DNA of 64,000 nt from Gammaproteobacteria bacterium (lineage in GTDB: Bacteria > Pseudomonadota > Gammaproteobacteria > Steroidobacterales > GCA-2729495), in NCBI GenBank assembly GCA_030583605.1, contig CP129466.1, positions 2,859,001 to 2,923,000 on the forward strand, in the 5' to 3' direction. Below, piece after piece: positions 1-8,137 of this stretch (its first letter is position 1; each line of letters starts with the position of its first letter). Under the pieces are notes generated by a model. That model was not told where the DNA came from, searched no databases, and saw nothing but the letters and a program-made list of their open reading frames with translations. The position numbers were made by a program, and so were the translations under genes.

Positions 1-1118
1 CGATCATCGCCTGGGGCGTGACGATCTGGTGCTTCATGACCGCCGCGTGCGGGCTCGCCCGCAACTACTGGCAGCTGTTCCTCGCCCGCGTCGGGGTCGG
101 CGTCGGTGAGGCGACGCTCAATCCGAGTGCGCTGTCGCTCATCAGCGATTACTTCCCGCGGCGCAAGCGCGGGCGTGCAATCAGCTTCTACACCATGGGT
201 GTGTCGCTCGGCGTCGGCATCGCCAACATCGTGGGCGCATGGGCGATCGCCTTCGCCACCGACGCTCCAGCACTGGTGCTGCCGGTGGTCGGCGAACTGC
301 GCCCCTGGCAGATGGTGTTCCTGTTCGTCGGCCTGCCGGGACTGGTCGTCGCTGCGCTCATGGCAACGGTGCGCGAGCCCGCGCGCCGCGACCGCATCCG
401 CATGGAAGCACCCGACGGTACGACGAGCGAGGAGCTGCCGGTCGCCGCGACGCTGCGCTTCCTCGGGCAACGCTGGAAGACCTACGCCACGCACTTCCTC
501 GGCATGTCGGTGGTGACCGTGATCGGCTACGCTTTTTTCTTCTGGATTCCGACCATGTTCGTGCGCTCCTGGGACTGGAGCATCCCGCAGGCGGGCTATG
601 CCTACGGCCTCGTGACGCTGATCTTCGGCCCGATCGGCGTGAACTTCGGCGGCTGGGCCGCCGACTGGCTGTACGCGCGTGGCTACAAGGACGGCCTGAT
701 GCGCACCTGCCTGGTCACCGCCGTGGCAGTGTTCGTACCGGCCTCCATCCTCGCGCCGCTGATGCCGGGGCCCAACGTGGCGCTTGCGCTCCTCATTCCC
801 GCCACGCTGGGGGGTGCCATCATCACGGCGACCGGCTCGGCTGCACTCATGATGATCACGCCGAACCAGATGCGCGGCCAGATCACCGCGATCTATTACT
901 TCGTGATCAACGCGCTCGGCCTGACGCTCGGTCCCACCGCGGTCGCGCTCGTCACCGATTACGGCTTCGGCGACGCGGCTTCGTTGCGATATTCAATCGC
1001 GGTCGTCAGCAGCGCGGCAGGCGTGGCGGCACTCGGCTTTCTCGGCGCCAACCTGTCTTTGTATCGGGCCGGCGTGATCGAGGCGGAGGAGTGGAGCGAC
1101 GAAACCGCGGACCGGTAG
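1..1118 (+). CDS. MFS transporter, Spinster-like (5' end outside window)
   Basis: This is the last 371 residues of a major facilitator superfamily permease in the inner membrane; the reading frame is open to the first base, so the start lies upstream. Hydrophobic segments alternate with short loops throughout. The visible N-terminal part carries the MFS signature around RVGVGVGEATLNPSALSLI followed by the basic loop PRRKRGRA, as in the Spinster-related subgroup. Such proteins move organic anions, lipids or sugars by proton coupling; the substrate cannot be read from the sequence. It converges on the indolepyruvate oxidoreductase gene, with only 15 bases between the stops. Confidence 0.85.
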   Translation, partial: IIAWGVTIWCFMTAACGLARNYWQLFLARVGVGVGEATLNPSALSLISDYFPRRKRGRAISFYTMGVSLGVGIANIVGAWAIAFATDAPALVLPVVGELRPWQMVFLFVGLPGLVVAALMATVREPARRDRIRMEAPDGTTSEELPVAATLRFLGQRWKTYATHFLGMSVVTVIGYAFFFWIPTMFVRSWDWSIPQAGYAYGLVTLIFGPIGVNFGGWAADWLYARGYKDGLMRTCLVTAVAVFVPASILAPLMPGPNVALALLIPATLGGAIITATGSAALMMITPNQMRGQITAIYYFVINALGLTLGPTAVALVTDYGFGDAASLRYSIAVVSSAAGVAALGFLGANLSLYRAGVIEAEEWSDETADR

Positions 1119-1133
1119 CAGCGCGGCCCGCTC

Positions 1134-4100
1134 CTACACCCCGAGCGTGCGAAAACGGCTGAGCAGCGCAGCCTCGCGTGTTCGCGCCTCGCTCGCCGCC
1201 GCGGCCTTCACCGGGCCGTAGCCGCGTATCGCGTCGGGCAGCGAGGCAATCTCGACCGCGAGCGCATGATTGCCGGGCCGCAGCCCTGGGACGATTTCCT
1301 CCAGGAGCGACTCGTACCAGGCGATCAGCTCGCGTTCCAGGCGCCGGTCAGCGCTCCAGCGGAACGGGTCGAGCGCCGATCCACGCAGGAATCTCAATCG
1401 GGCCAGCAGGCCGAGGAGCGGCAGCACCCAGGCGCCGAACTCGCGCTTGCGGGGGCGACCCGACACCGGGTCGCGTCGCGCGAGCAGCGGTGGTGCAAAA
1501 TGAAAACGAAGGCGCGGGCGGCCCTGCATGCGGCCACGCAGCTCGTCGAGGAACCCGCTCTGCATGTACAGGCGTGCCACCTCGTACTCGTCCTTGTACG
1601 CGAGCACGCGAAAGTAATTGCGCGCCACCGCCTCGGCGAGCGGCAACGGCGCCTCGCCCACGAGGCCGCGTTCCGCGCGCTCCACGAGTTGCACGAGGTT
1701 CTCGTAGCGATGCGCGTAGCCTTCGTCCTGGTAGGCCTGCAGATATCCGGCGCGGCGCGCCACTGTCGCCTTCAGGCTGGAGCGGCCCCGCACCGCCGGC
1801 ACGGTGCCGGCCTGCACGGCGACGGCCGATGCGTCGTGGGCCGCGCACCGTCCCCAGCCGAAGGCTTCGCGGTTGCGCTCGACCGCCACGTCGTTCAGCG
1901 TGATGGCCGCGAGGATCGCGCGCTCGCTGACGGGCAGCAGGCTACGCTGCCAGGCGTAACCGAGCAGGAAACAATTGGTCGCGATGCTGTCACCGAGCAG
2001 CGCCCTGGCGAGAGCCGAGGCCGGCACGAACCAGGCCTGGTCGGGGCGTACTGCATCCTCGATCGCCTCGCGCATCGCGCAGTCCGGCAGCTCGAAGTCG
2101 CGCTCGCGGATGAATGTCGCCGGCATGTCGATGTCCGTATTCACGACCGCGGCGCTGCGCGTCACCGAGAGCTTGCCAAGCGCCTCGGCGCCGGCACCGA
2201 CCAGCAGGTCTGCGGCAATGAGCAGGTCCGCCTTGCCGGCAGGTATGCGAGGCGTGTGCAGGGATTCCGCCCCCGCTGCGATACGCACGTAGCTCAGCAC
2301 GGCGCCGAACTTCTGCGCGAGACCGGTCTGGTCGATGGTGGTGGCACAGCGGCCATCCATGTGCGCGGCCATACCGAGTACGGCGCTCATGGTGACGACT
2401 CCGGTGCCGCCGATACCGGCGATCACGATGCCGTAGGGACCGTCGGGTTCCCGCAGCGTCGGCGCGGGCAGGTCGGCGACCGGGGCGGCGCCGAGGGCGG
2501 TGCGCCGCAGCTGCGCCCCTCGCACCGTCACGAAGCTCGGACAGAATCCCTCGACGCAGGAGAAATCCTGGTTGCAGCTGTCCTGGTCGATGGTTCGCTT
2601 GCGGCCGAACTCAGTCTCCAGCGGCACGACCGAGAGGCAGTTCGAAGCACGGTTGCAGTCGCCGCAACCCTCGCACACCCACTCATTGATGAACACCCGC
2701 GCCGGCGCGTCCGGCAACCGCCCGCGCTTGCGTTGCCGGCGCTTCTCGGCCGCGCACATCTGGTCGTAGATCAACACCGACACGCCGCGCGTCTCCCGCA
2801 ACTCGCGTTGCAGGGTCTCCAGATCGCGACGCAGGTGGAAGCTCACTCCTCGCGGAAAGCCGGAGCGCTCGCCGCGTCTCAACCGCCGGTCACTCGCCAC
2901 CGCGATCCGGTCCACGCCCTCGGCGCGCAGCTGCTGCGCGACATGCCTTGCAGTCAGCGCACCATCGAGCGGCTGGCCGCCGGTCATGGCGACCGCGTGG
3001 TTCAGGAGCAGCTTGTAGGTGATGTTGACGCCAGCCGCGATCGCGGCCCGGATCGCGAGCAGCCCGGAGTGAAAGTAAGTCCCGTCGCCAAGGTTCTGGA
3101 ATACGTGGCCTGTCGCGGTGAACGGCGCCTGCCCGATCCAGGCTGCGCCCTCGCCCCCCATCTGGGTGAAGGTGGCGGTGGAACGGTCCATCCACAGCGC
3201 CATGTAGTGGCAGCCGATGCCGGCCAGCGCCCGGCTGCCTTCCGGCACCCGCGTCGATGTGTTGTGCGGGCAACCCGAACAGAAATACGGCAAGCGCCGC
3301 AGGTCACCGGCAATGAACACCGGCGGCGCCTCCGGGTGCACGAGCGAGCCCAGGCGCTGCCCGACGAGATCGCTACCGGCGATGCGTTGCAACCGCGCGG
3401 CGATCACGCGGGCAATATGCGCCGCGGTCAGCTCACCAGCGGCGGGCAGCAGCCAGTTGCCCTCCTCGTCGAACTTGCCCACCACCCGGGGGCGGACCTG
3501 CGGATCCCAGTTGTAGAGCTGTGCGCGGAGCTGGTTCTCGATGATCCCCCGCTTCTCCTCGACCACGAGCACCTCTTCGAGGCCGCGTGCAAAGGCCCGC
3601 GCCCCCTTCTCCTCGAGCGGCCAGGGCATGCCCACCTTGTAGAGCCGCAGGCCGACATCCGCGGCCATACCTGCGTCGATGCCGAGATCGGCGAGCGCCT
3701 GTCGCACGTCGAGGTAGCTCTTGCCGGTGGTGATGATTCCGAAACGCGGCCGCGGGCTGTCGAGGATGACGTGGTCGAGACGGTTGGCGGCGGCAAACGC
3801 GAGCGCAGCGTAGACTTTGTGCCGCTGCAGTCGCAGCTCCTGCTCCAGCGGCCAGTCGGGCCATCGCACGCCGAGGCCGCCTTCCGGCAGTTGCAGACCG
3901 GCGGGTTCGACGGTCACCACCCGTTGCGGATCGGCATCCACCGTCGCCGCCGAATCCAGCAGCTCGGCGGTGGCCTTGAGCGCGACCCAGCACCCGCTGA
4001 AGCGCGACATCGCCCAGCCGATGACGCCAAAATCGAGCAGTTCCTGCACGCCGGCCGGGTGCAGCACGGGAATCATCGCGGCGATGAAGCTGTGCTCGCT

Positions 4101-4574
4101 CTGGTGCGGCAAGGTCGAGGAACGGGCCGCATGATCGTCGCCTGCCACCACGAGCACGCCGCCGTGGCGCGAGGTGCCCGCGGCATTGGCGTGGCGGAAC
4201 ACGTCGCCGCTGCGGTCCACGCCCGGCCCCTTGCCATACCACAGCGCGAAGACTCCGTCGTAACGGGCCTCCGGGAAAAGATTGAGCTGCTGGCTGCCCC
4301 AGATCGCGGTCGCGGCCAGGTCCTCGTTGATGCCGGGCTGGAAGCGGACATGGTGCGCCTGCAGGTGCGCACCGGCGCGCCACAGTTCCCGATCGAGTCC
4401 TCCGAGCGGCGAACCGCGGTAACCGGATACGTAGCCTGCGGTGTTGAGTCCGGCGGCGACGTCGCGCCGGCGTTGCACGAGCAGCAGGCGCACCAGCGCC
4501 TGCAGGCCCGAGAGGTAAACGCGGCCCGCGGTACAGGTATACCGGTCCTCGAGTGATACCTCCCCCAGCGGCAT
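1134..4574 (-). CDS. Indolepyruvate:ferredoxin oxidoreductase, fused alpha-gamma type
   Basis: A 1146-residue thiamine-diphosphate Fe-S enzyme that oxidatively decarboxylates aryl or branched 2-oxoacids to acyl-CoA with ferredoxin as acceptor; cytoplasmic. The domain order is typical of the fused bacterial form: N-terminal pyrimidine-binding domain (YVSGYRGSPLGGLD), TPP-binding domain with GDGTYFHSG, a ferredoxin-like segment with CEGCGDC near residue 631 and further cysteines just after it, a gamma domain with GIGGTGVV, and a long C-terminal extension. I start at MPLGEVSLEDRY (4574) because family homology begins there; an in-frame start lies 11 codons upstream. It probably serves aromatic amino-acid breakdown. 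The specific substrate is inferred from family only. Confidence 0.92.
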   Translation of the reverse strand: MPLGEVSLEDRYTCTAGRVYLSGLQALVRLLLVQRRRDVAAGLNTAGYVSGYRGSPLGGLDRELWRAGAHLQAHHVRFQPGINEDLAATAIWGSQQLNLFPEARYDGVFALWYGKGPGVDRSGDVFRHANAAGTSRHGGVLVVAGDDHAARSSTLPHQSEHSFIAAMIPVLHPAGVQELLDFGVIGWAMSRFSGCWVALKATAELLDSAATVDADPQRVVTVEPAGLQLPEGGLGVRWPDWPLEQELRLQRHKVYAALAFAAANRLDHVILDSPRPRFGIITTGKSYLDVRQALADLGIDAGMAADVGLRLYKVGMPWPLEEKGARAFARGLEEVLVVEEKRGIIENQLRAQLYNWDPQVRPRVVGKFDEEGNWLLPAAGELTAAHIARVIAARLQRIAGSDLVGQRLGSLVHPEAPPVFIAGDLRRLPYFCSGCPHNTSTRVPEGSRALAGIGCHYMALWMDRSTATFTQMGGEGAAWIGQAPFTATGHVFQNLGDGTYFHSGLLAIRAAIAAGVNITYKLLLNHAVAMTGGQPLDGALTARHVAQQLRAEGVDRIAVASDRRLRRGERSGFPRGVSFHLRRDLETLQRELRETRGVSVLIYDQMCAAEKRRQRKRGRLPDAPARVFINEWVCEGCGDCNRASNCLSVVPLETEFGRKRTIDQDSCNQDFSCVEGFCPSFVTVRGAQLRRTALGAAPVADLPAPTLREPDGPYGIVIAGIGGTGVVTMSAVLGMAAHMDGRCATTIDQTGLAQKFGAVLSYVRIAAGAESLHTPRIPAGKADLLIAADLLVGAGAEALGKLSVTRSAAVVNTDIDMPATFIRERDFELPDCAMREAIEDAVRPDQAWFVPASALARALLGDSIATNCFLLGYAWQRSLLPVSERAILAAITLNDVAVERNREAFGWGRCAAHDASAVAVQAGTVPAVRGRSSLKATVARRAGYLQAYQDEGYAHRYENLVQLVERAERGLVGEAPLPLAEAVARNYFRVLAYKDEYEVARLYMQSGFLDELRGRMQGRPRLRFHFAPPLLARRDPVSGRPRKREFGAWVLPLLGLLARLRFLRGSALDPFRWSADRRLERELIAWYESLLEEIVPGLRPGNHALAVEIASLPDAIRGYGPVKAAAASEARTREAALLSRFRTLGV

Positions 4575-4665
4575 TTCCGCACCCCGCGTTCCGGGAAGTC
4601 CGCGCACTGGCGGCGCCGGACCGCCCGCTACCGGCTCGTGATCGACGCCCGCCTGCTAGGTTACC

Positions 4666-5703
4666 TCAGGCACAGGCAACCCGGCGCAGTACCCGCTCCA
4701 GCGCCGGGCGCTGCGCGAGCAGTGAGCGGGCCGCGTTGAGCTGGCTCTCGGCGCGAACCTGGTTGTGCTCGCTGCGGCTTGCGAACGCCTGCGGGTTCCA
4801 GCCGAAGTAACTCTCGTTCAGGGCATCCGCACAGAAGCGCGCGGCGAGTTCCACGTAGATGGTCAGCGTGCCGCCGAGGATGTGCTCCCACTCATCGGCG
4901 CTGACGAAGCCGCCGGCCCCGGATGCGTAGCCGCCGATTGCGGCTTCGAACAGCTCCGGCGAGAACCGTGCGAGCGCGCTGTCCTCGCCGGCGGGATTGC
5001 ACCACGAGCGAAATGCGTCGCCGAGTTCGAGCGGGAGTGCCATGCGACCGAGGGTGTCGAGGTCGATGAGACAGAGGGCCCGCGTGCCGTCCGGCGAGAA
5101 GAGGATGTTGTTGAGCTTGGGATCGCCGTGCACGACTCTTGCCGGCAGCGTCGGCAGCGGCTCGAGGCCGTCGGCTGCCTCGAGCACCTGCCCGGCCAGC
5201 GCGGCGATGGTTGCGAAGCGCGGGTGATCGCGGTGCGTTTCCAGCGCAGCGCGCAGGTTCGCAAGGTGACGCGCGGTGTCGTGCACCCCGGGACGTACGC
5301 TGCGGAACTCGTGGCGCAGGCCGCTCACCGCCCGGTGAAAGACCGCCAGGATCCGACCCGCCTCGCGGGCCTGTTCGGTGTCGCGCAGACGGTCGAGACC
5401 GATGCCATCCACCCAGGTGAGCGCACGCCACACCGCGCCCTCGTGGGTGACCCACAGATCGCCGGTACGGGTCGCCATCAGCCGCGGTGTCACCAGGCCG
5501 GCTGCCTGCAGATGTTTCGTAACGGCGTCGATATCCTCGTTGACCTGTGGCGGGAATACCGGGTGCAGGCGCTGCAGCACGAAACGGCCATGAGGTCCGC
5601 CGTCCACCAGGTAGGTCTGGTTGATCAGCCCGGCGCCGAGCGGCCGCACTTCGACCGCAGAGGCGTCATAAGCGGCCAGCACGGGAGCGGGAACGCCGGT
5701 CAT
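4666..5703 (-). CDS. Aminoglycoside phosphotransferase-family kinase
   Basis: A 345-residue small-molecule kinase of the APH / homoserine-kinase fold. The Brenner motif is HGDPKLNNILF near residue 190, followed by the metal-binding segment LIDLDTLG; an N-terminal nucleotide-binding lobe contains LGAGLINQTYLV. Relatives include N-acetylhexosamine 1-kinase-like proteins (sugar phosphorylation) rather than true drug-resistance enzymes, so a sugar or alcohol substrate is the better guess. It is transcribed divergently from erpA with 81 bases between the start codons. The substrate is unknown. Confidence 0.8.
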   Translation of the reverse strand: MTGVPAPVLAAYDASAVEVRPLGAGLINQTYLVDGGPHGRFVLQRLHPVFPPQVNEDIDAVTKHLQAAGLVTPRLMATRTGDLWVTHEGAVWRALTWVDGIGLDRLRDTEQAREAGRILAVFHRAVSGLRHEFRSVRPGVHDTARHLANLRAALETHRDHPRFATIAALAGQVLEAADGLEPLPTLPARVVHGDPKLNNILFSPDGTRALCLIDLDTLGRMALPLELGDAFRSWCNPAGEDSALARFSPELFEAAIGGYASGAGGFVSADEWEHILGGTLTIYVELAARFCADALNESYFGWNPQAFASRSEHNQVRAESQLNAARSLLAQRPALERVLRRVACA

Positions 5704-5784
5704 GAGCTGGCCTGCGGCATCGTCATATAGTAGCGGGGCGAAACTTCCTTGACACGGCGGGTGGCCGACCGCGACACTATTTTC

Positions 5785-6141
5785 ATGGAAAACAGCACCG
5801 AGTTCACCGGCATTCCCGGCCTGCTCTTCACCGACGCGGCTGCGAGCAAGGTCTCGCAGCTCATTCGCGAAGAAGGCAACCCGAACCTCAAGCTGCGCGT
5901 GTTCATCTCCGGCGGCGGCTGCTCGGGGTTCCAGTACGGCTTCACCTTCGACGAGCAGCTCGAAGACGGCGACACGCAGGTGGAGAACCGGGGCGTCACG
6001 CTGCTCGTGGATCCCATGAGCGTCCAGTACCTCGCCGGCGCGGAAATCGACTACAAGGAAGACCTCGAAGGCGCGCGCTTCGTCATCCGCAATCCGAACG
6101 CGGCGACGACCTGCGGCTGCGGTTCATCCTTCTCCGTCTGA
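5785..6141 (+). CDS. erpA: Iron-sulfur cluster insertion protein ErpA
   Basis: A 118-residue A-type carrier that receives Fe-S clusters from the ISC scaffold and delivers them to apoproteins. It has the three conserved cysteines: one in [11 protein letters not shown] and two in the C-terminal TCGCGSSF. I chose ATG at 5785 (MENSTEFTG); a TTG 12 codons upstream keeps the frame but gives an unlikely leader. The length matches the family. IscA and a CGFS glutaredoxin follow within 1.1 kb, so this stretch is a small Fe-S trafficking block. Confidence 0.95.
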   Translation: MENSTEFTGIPGLLFTDAAASKVSQLIREEGNPNLKLRVFISGGGCSGFQYGFTFDEQLEDGDTQVENRGVTLLVDPMSVQYLAGAEIDYKEDLEGARFVIRNPNAATTCGCGSSFSV

Positions 6142-6142
6142 C

Positions 6143-6159
6143 GGCCCGCCCGTCGGGCC
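6143..6159. terminator. GC hairpin between the convergent erpA and marR stops
   Basis: GGCCCG (6143-6148) and CGGGCC (6154-6159) form a 6-bp stem with a 5-base loop, lying between the erpA stop (6141) and the marR-type stop (6161). There is no T-tract on either strand. A bidirectional terminator role is inferred from position. Confidence 0.4.
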
Positions 6160-6160
6160 A

Positions 6161-6742
6161 TCAGGCCCGGTGGTGACGACAATCCTCGCAATGCACGCAT
6201 AGCTGGCCGAGCTCCGTGGCCGTGAGCGGCTCACGCATGAGGCGGCAGCGATAGCTGCCCGGGCCCACCGTGGCCAGGTGGCCACAACGCGTGCAGACCC
6301 CGGGAACGGCCCGTTCGCGATCCACCGCGAGCCGGCGCAGGATGCCGCGCAGGCTGGCGGCAGTGCGGTCCCGCTGGGCAGGGCTGAGCCCGGCCGCCGC
6401 GCGCACGACGGCCTCGAACGGATCGTCCTCGAGTATGCGTCGGGCCTTGGCGGTGAGATCCACCGTCGCGCTGCGCCCGTCGCGCTCCGAGCGGGTGCGG
6501 GTCAGGTAACCGCGCTGCACGAGGCTCTTCACCGTCTGCGACGCGGTGCCCCGGGTCGTGGAGTGGAACTCCGCAAACGCGGAAACCGTGCGCGAGAAAC
6601 GGTTCGCCCGGCCGAAGAAACGCAACGCCATCCACTGCGCCGGCGTGAGGCTGTCTGCCGGGCTGTCGCCGTAGGCCGCCCTGCCGAGTTGCAGCGCAAG
6701 TTCCGCGACCGTCCGCTCGCTGCCGGGCTTCGTCCTGATCAT
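6161..6742 (-). CDS. MarR-type regulator with C-terminal Cys/His cluster
   Basis: A 193-residue transcription factor. Residues about 10-140 form a MarR winged-helix domain, with the recognition region TTRGTASQTVKSLVQRGYLT and a wing TRSERDGRSATVDLT. The tail carries CTRCG, then a lone Cys, then CVHCEDCRHH, five or six cysteines plus histidines that could hold zinc or an Fe-S cluster. I start at ATG 6742 (MIRTKPGSERT), where homology begins. It lies head-to-head with iscA across 94 bases containing a good sigma-70 promoter and a palindrome. I infer an Fe-S or metal-sensing regulator of iscA; the ligand is not proven. Confidence 0.8.
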   Translation of the reverse strand: MIRTKPGSERTVAELALQLGRAAYGDSPADSLTPAQWMALRFFGRANRFSRTVSAFAEFHSTTRGTASQTVKSLVQRGYLTRTRSERDGRSATVDLTAKARRILEDDPFEAVVRAAAGLSPAQRDRTAASLRGILRRLAVDRERAVPGVCTRCGHLATVGPGSYRCRLMREPLTATELGQLCVHCEDCRHHRA

Positions 6743-6750
6743 GCGCGGAT

Positions 6751-6818
6751 GGTATCGGAGGCCAAAATCGTTGACAATTTCGCCGGCCGTCCCCATATAC
6801 CCCGATAGTTTGGTATCG
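6751..6818 (+). promoter_or_regulatory. iscA promoter with GGTATCG operator half-sites
   Basis: TTGACA at 6771-6776 is followed after 17 bases by CATATA (6794-6799), a plausible sigma-70 promoter reading toward iscA. Just downstream, CGATA (6803-6807) and TATCG (6814-6818) form an inverted repeat with a 6-base spacer. The heptamer GGTATCG also occurs at 6751-6757, near the start of the divergent regulator gene. Two sites placed around the shared promoter fit control by the MarR protein, which is inference. Confidence 0.5.
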
Positions 6819-6836
6819 AAACCAGGATTCCCGCCC

Positions 6837-7163
6837 ATGTCGATCAGCCTGACCGAGAAAGCCGCCGCCCGGGTCCGCGATTATCTTGGCCGCAACCGCG
6901 ACGCGGTTGGCCTGCGCCTTGGTGTGCGCAAGAGCGGCTGCTCGGGTCTTGCCTACACGGTGGATTTCGCCGATGCGATCGGCCCCGACGATGTCGTGGT
7001 CGAGGCACAGGGCATCAGGCTGATCGTCGCGGCCGACAGCCTGCCGATCTTCCAGGGCGCGCGGATAGATTTCGTCCGCGACGGGCTCAACGAGAAATTC
7101 GCCTTCGAAAACCCGAACGTGACGGGCCAGTGCGGCTGCGGCGGAAGCTTCAGCGTGCAGTAG
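6837..7163 (+). CDS. iscA: Iron-sulfur cluster assembly protein IscA
   Basis: A 108-residue A-type Fe-S carrier, paralogue of the nearby erpA. The three ligands are present: KSGCSGLAYTVDF and the terminal QCGCGGSFSV. I start at ATG 6837 (MSISLTEKAAARV), matching family length; the frame runs further upstream through the promoter. The monothiol glutaredoxin begins 31 bases downstream and is likely co-transcribed. A SufA-type assignment is also possible, since A-type carriers are hard to separate by sequence alone. Confidence 0.88.
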   Translation: MSISLTEKAAARVRDYLGRNRDAVGLRLGVRKSGCSGLAYTVDFADAIGPDDVVVEAQGIRLIVAADSLPIFQGARIDFVRDGLNEKFAFENPNVTGQCGCGGSFSVQ

Positions 7164-7194
7164 TCGCGCCACCACCACCCGAGAGAGATGCAAG

Positions 7195-8121
7195 ATGACG
7201 CTTGATACCCAGGTCCGGGAAATCATCGACGACGTACTGCGCAACAACCGCGTCGTGCTGTTCATGAAGGGCAACCGGCAGCAACCGCAATGCGGGTTCT
7301 CGGCCAAGACCGTTGCGGCGCTGGACATGCTGCTGCCGGACTACCTCGACATCAACGTGCTCGACCACCCCGAGATCCGCGACGGGATCAAGCTCTACGG
7401 CAACTGGCCGACTATTCCGCAGCTGTATGTCGCAGGCGAACTCGTCGGCGGCAGCGACATCGTGACGGAGATGTTCGCCACGGGCGAACTGGCCCAGGTG
7501 CTCGGTGTCGAGCGAGGCCATGGCGGCGTGCCCGCGGTGGCGATCAGCGAGAACGCGCTCGCGCTCATGCGTGGGGCAGTCGAGCAACGCGCGGATATGG
7601 CGATTCACCTGCGCATCGACGCCGGCTGGCAACACACGCTCACGCTCGCGCCTCCAACCGGGCAGGAGGTGCGCGTCGGCCTGCCTGGCATCGAACTGTA
7701 CCTGGACCCCTGGAGCGCGGGCCGCGCCGATGGCCTGAAAATCGACGTGGAGGACACCCTGCAGGGGTCGCGTTTCCGCTTCGACAATCCCAACGCGCCG
7801 CCGCCGGTACAGGCCTTGAGCGCGATGGATCTCAGGAACCGCCTGCAGGCCGGCGACCGCATCGAACTGATCGACGTGCGTGGTCCGGACGAGCGCGCCA
7901 TCGCGGTGATTGCCGGCGCCTGCGCCTGGGACGAAGAGACCGACCGGCGGATTGCAGCCCTGCCGAAGGACACCGTGATCGTCTTCCACTGCCACCGGGG
8001 ATCGCGCAGCCAGCACGCCGCCGAATACCTGCGGCGCAAGGGCTTTCGTAACGTGCACAACCTGACCGGCGGCATCGACGCCTGGTCGCTGGAAGTCGAT
8101 TCGCAGGTACCGCGTTACTGA
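7195..8121 (+). CDS. Grx4-type glutaredoxin / cysteine-less HesB-like / rhodanese fusion
   Basis: A 308-residue three-domain protein. Residues 1-105 are a monothiol glutaredoxin with the CGFS site at Cys33, which normally binds a shared [2Fe-2S] cluster with glutathione. Residues about 110-205 resemble the A-type carrier fold (IDVEDTLQGSRFRFDNPNAP), but the Cys positions are lost and the CGCG tail is replaced by PPPV. Residues about 207-308 are a rhodanese with the loop CHRGSRS at Cys266. Similar Grx-rhodanese proteins occur in Xanthomonadales. It follows iscA by 31 bases. It may couple Fe-S handling to persulfide chemistry. Confidence 0.85.
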   Translation: MTLDTQVREIIDDVLRNNRVVLFMKGNRQQPQCGFSAKTVAALDMLLPDYLDINVLDHPEIRDGIKLYGNWPTIPQLYVAGELVGGSDIVTEMFATGELAQVLGVERGHGGVPAVAISENALALMRGAVEQRADMAIHLRIDAGWQHTLTLAPPTGQEVRVGLPGIELYLDPWSAGRADGLKIDVEDTLQGSRFRFDNPNAPPPVQALSAMDLRNRLQAGDRIELIDVRGPDERAIAVIAGACAWDEETDRRIAALPKDTVIVFHCHRGSRSQHAAEYLRRKGFRNVHNLTGGIDAWSLEVDSQVPRY

Positions 8122-8137
8122 GCGACCCGCGGCGCGA

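Noticed and set aside
1266..4556. Long plus-strand open frame opposite the indolepyruvate oxidoreductase gene
   Set aside because: It is a GC-rich shadow: composition is Arg/His/Gln-rich without any domain, while the minus strand encodes a clear 1146-residue enzyme.
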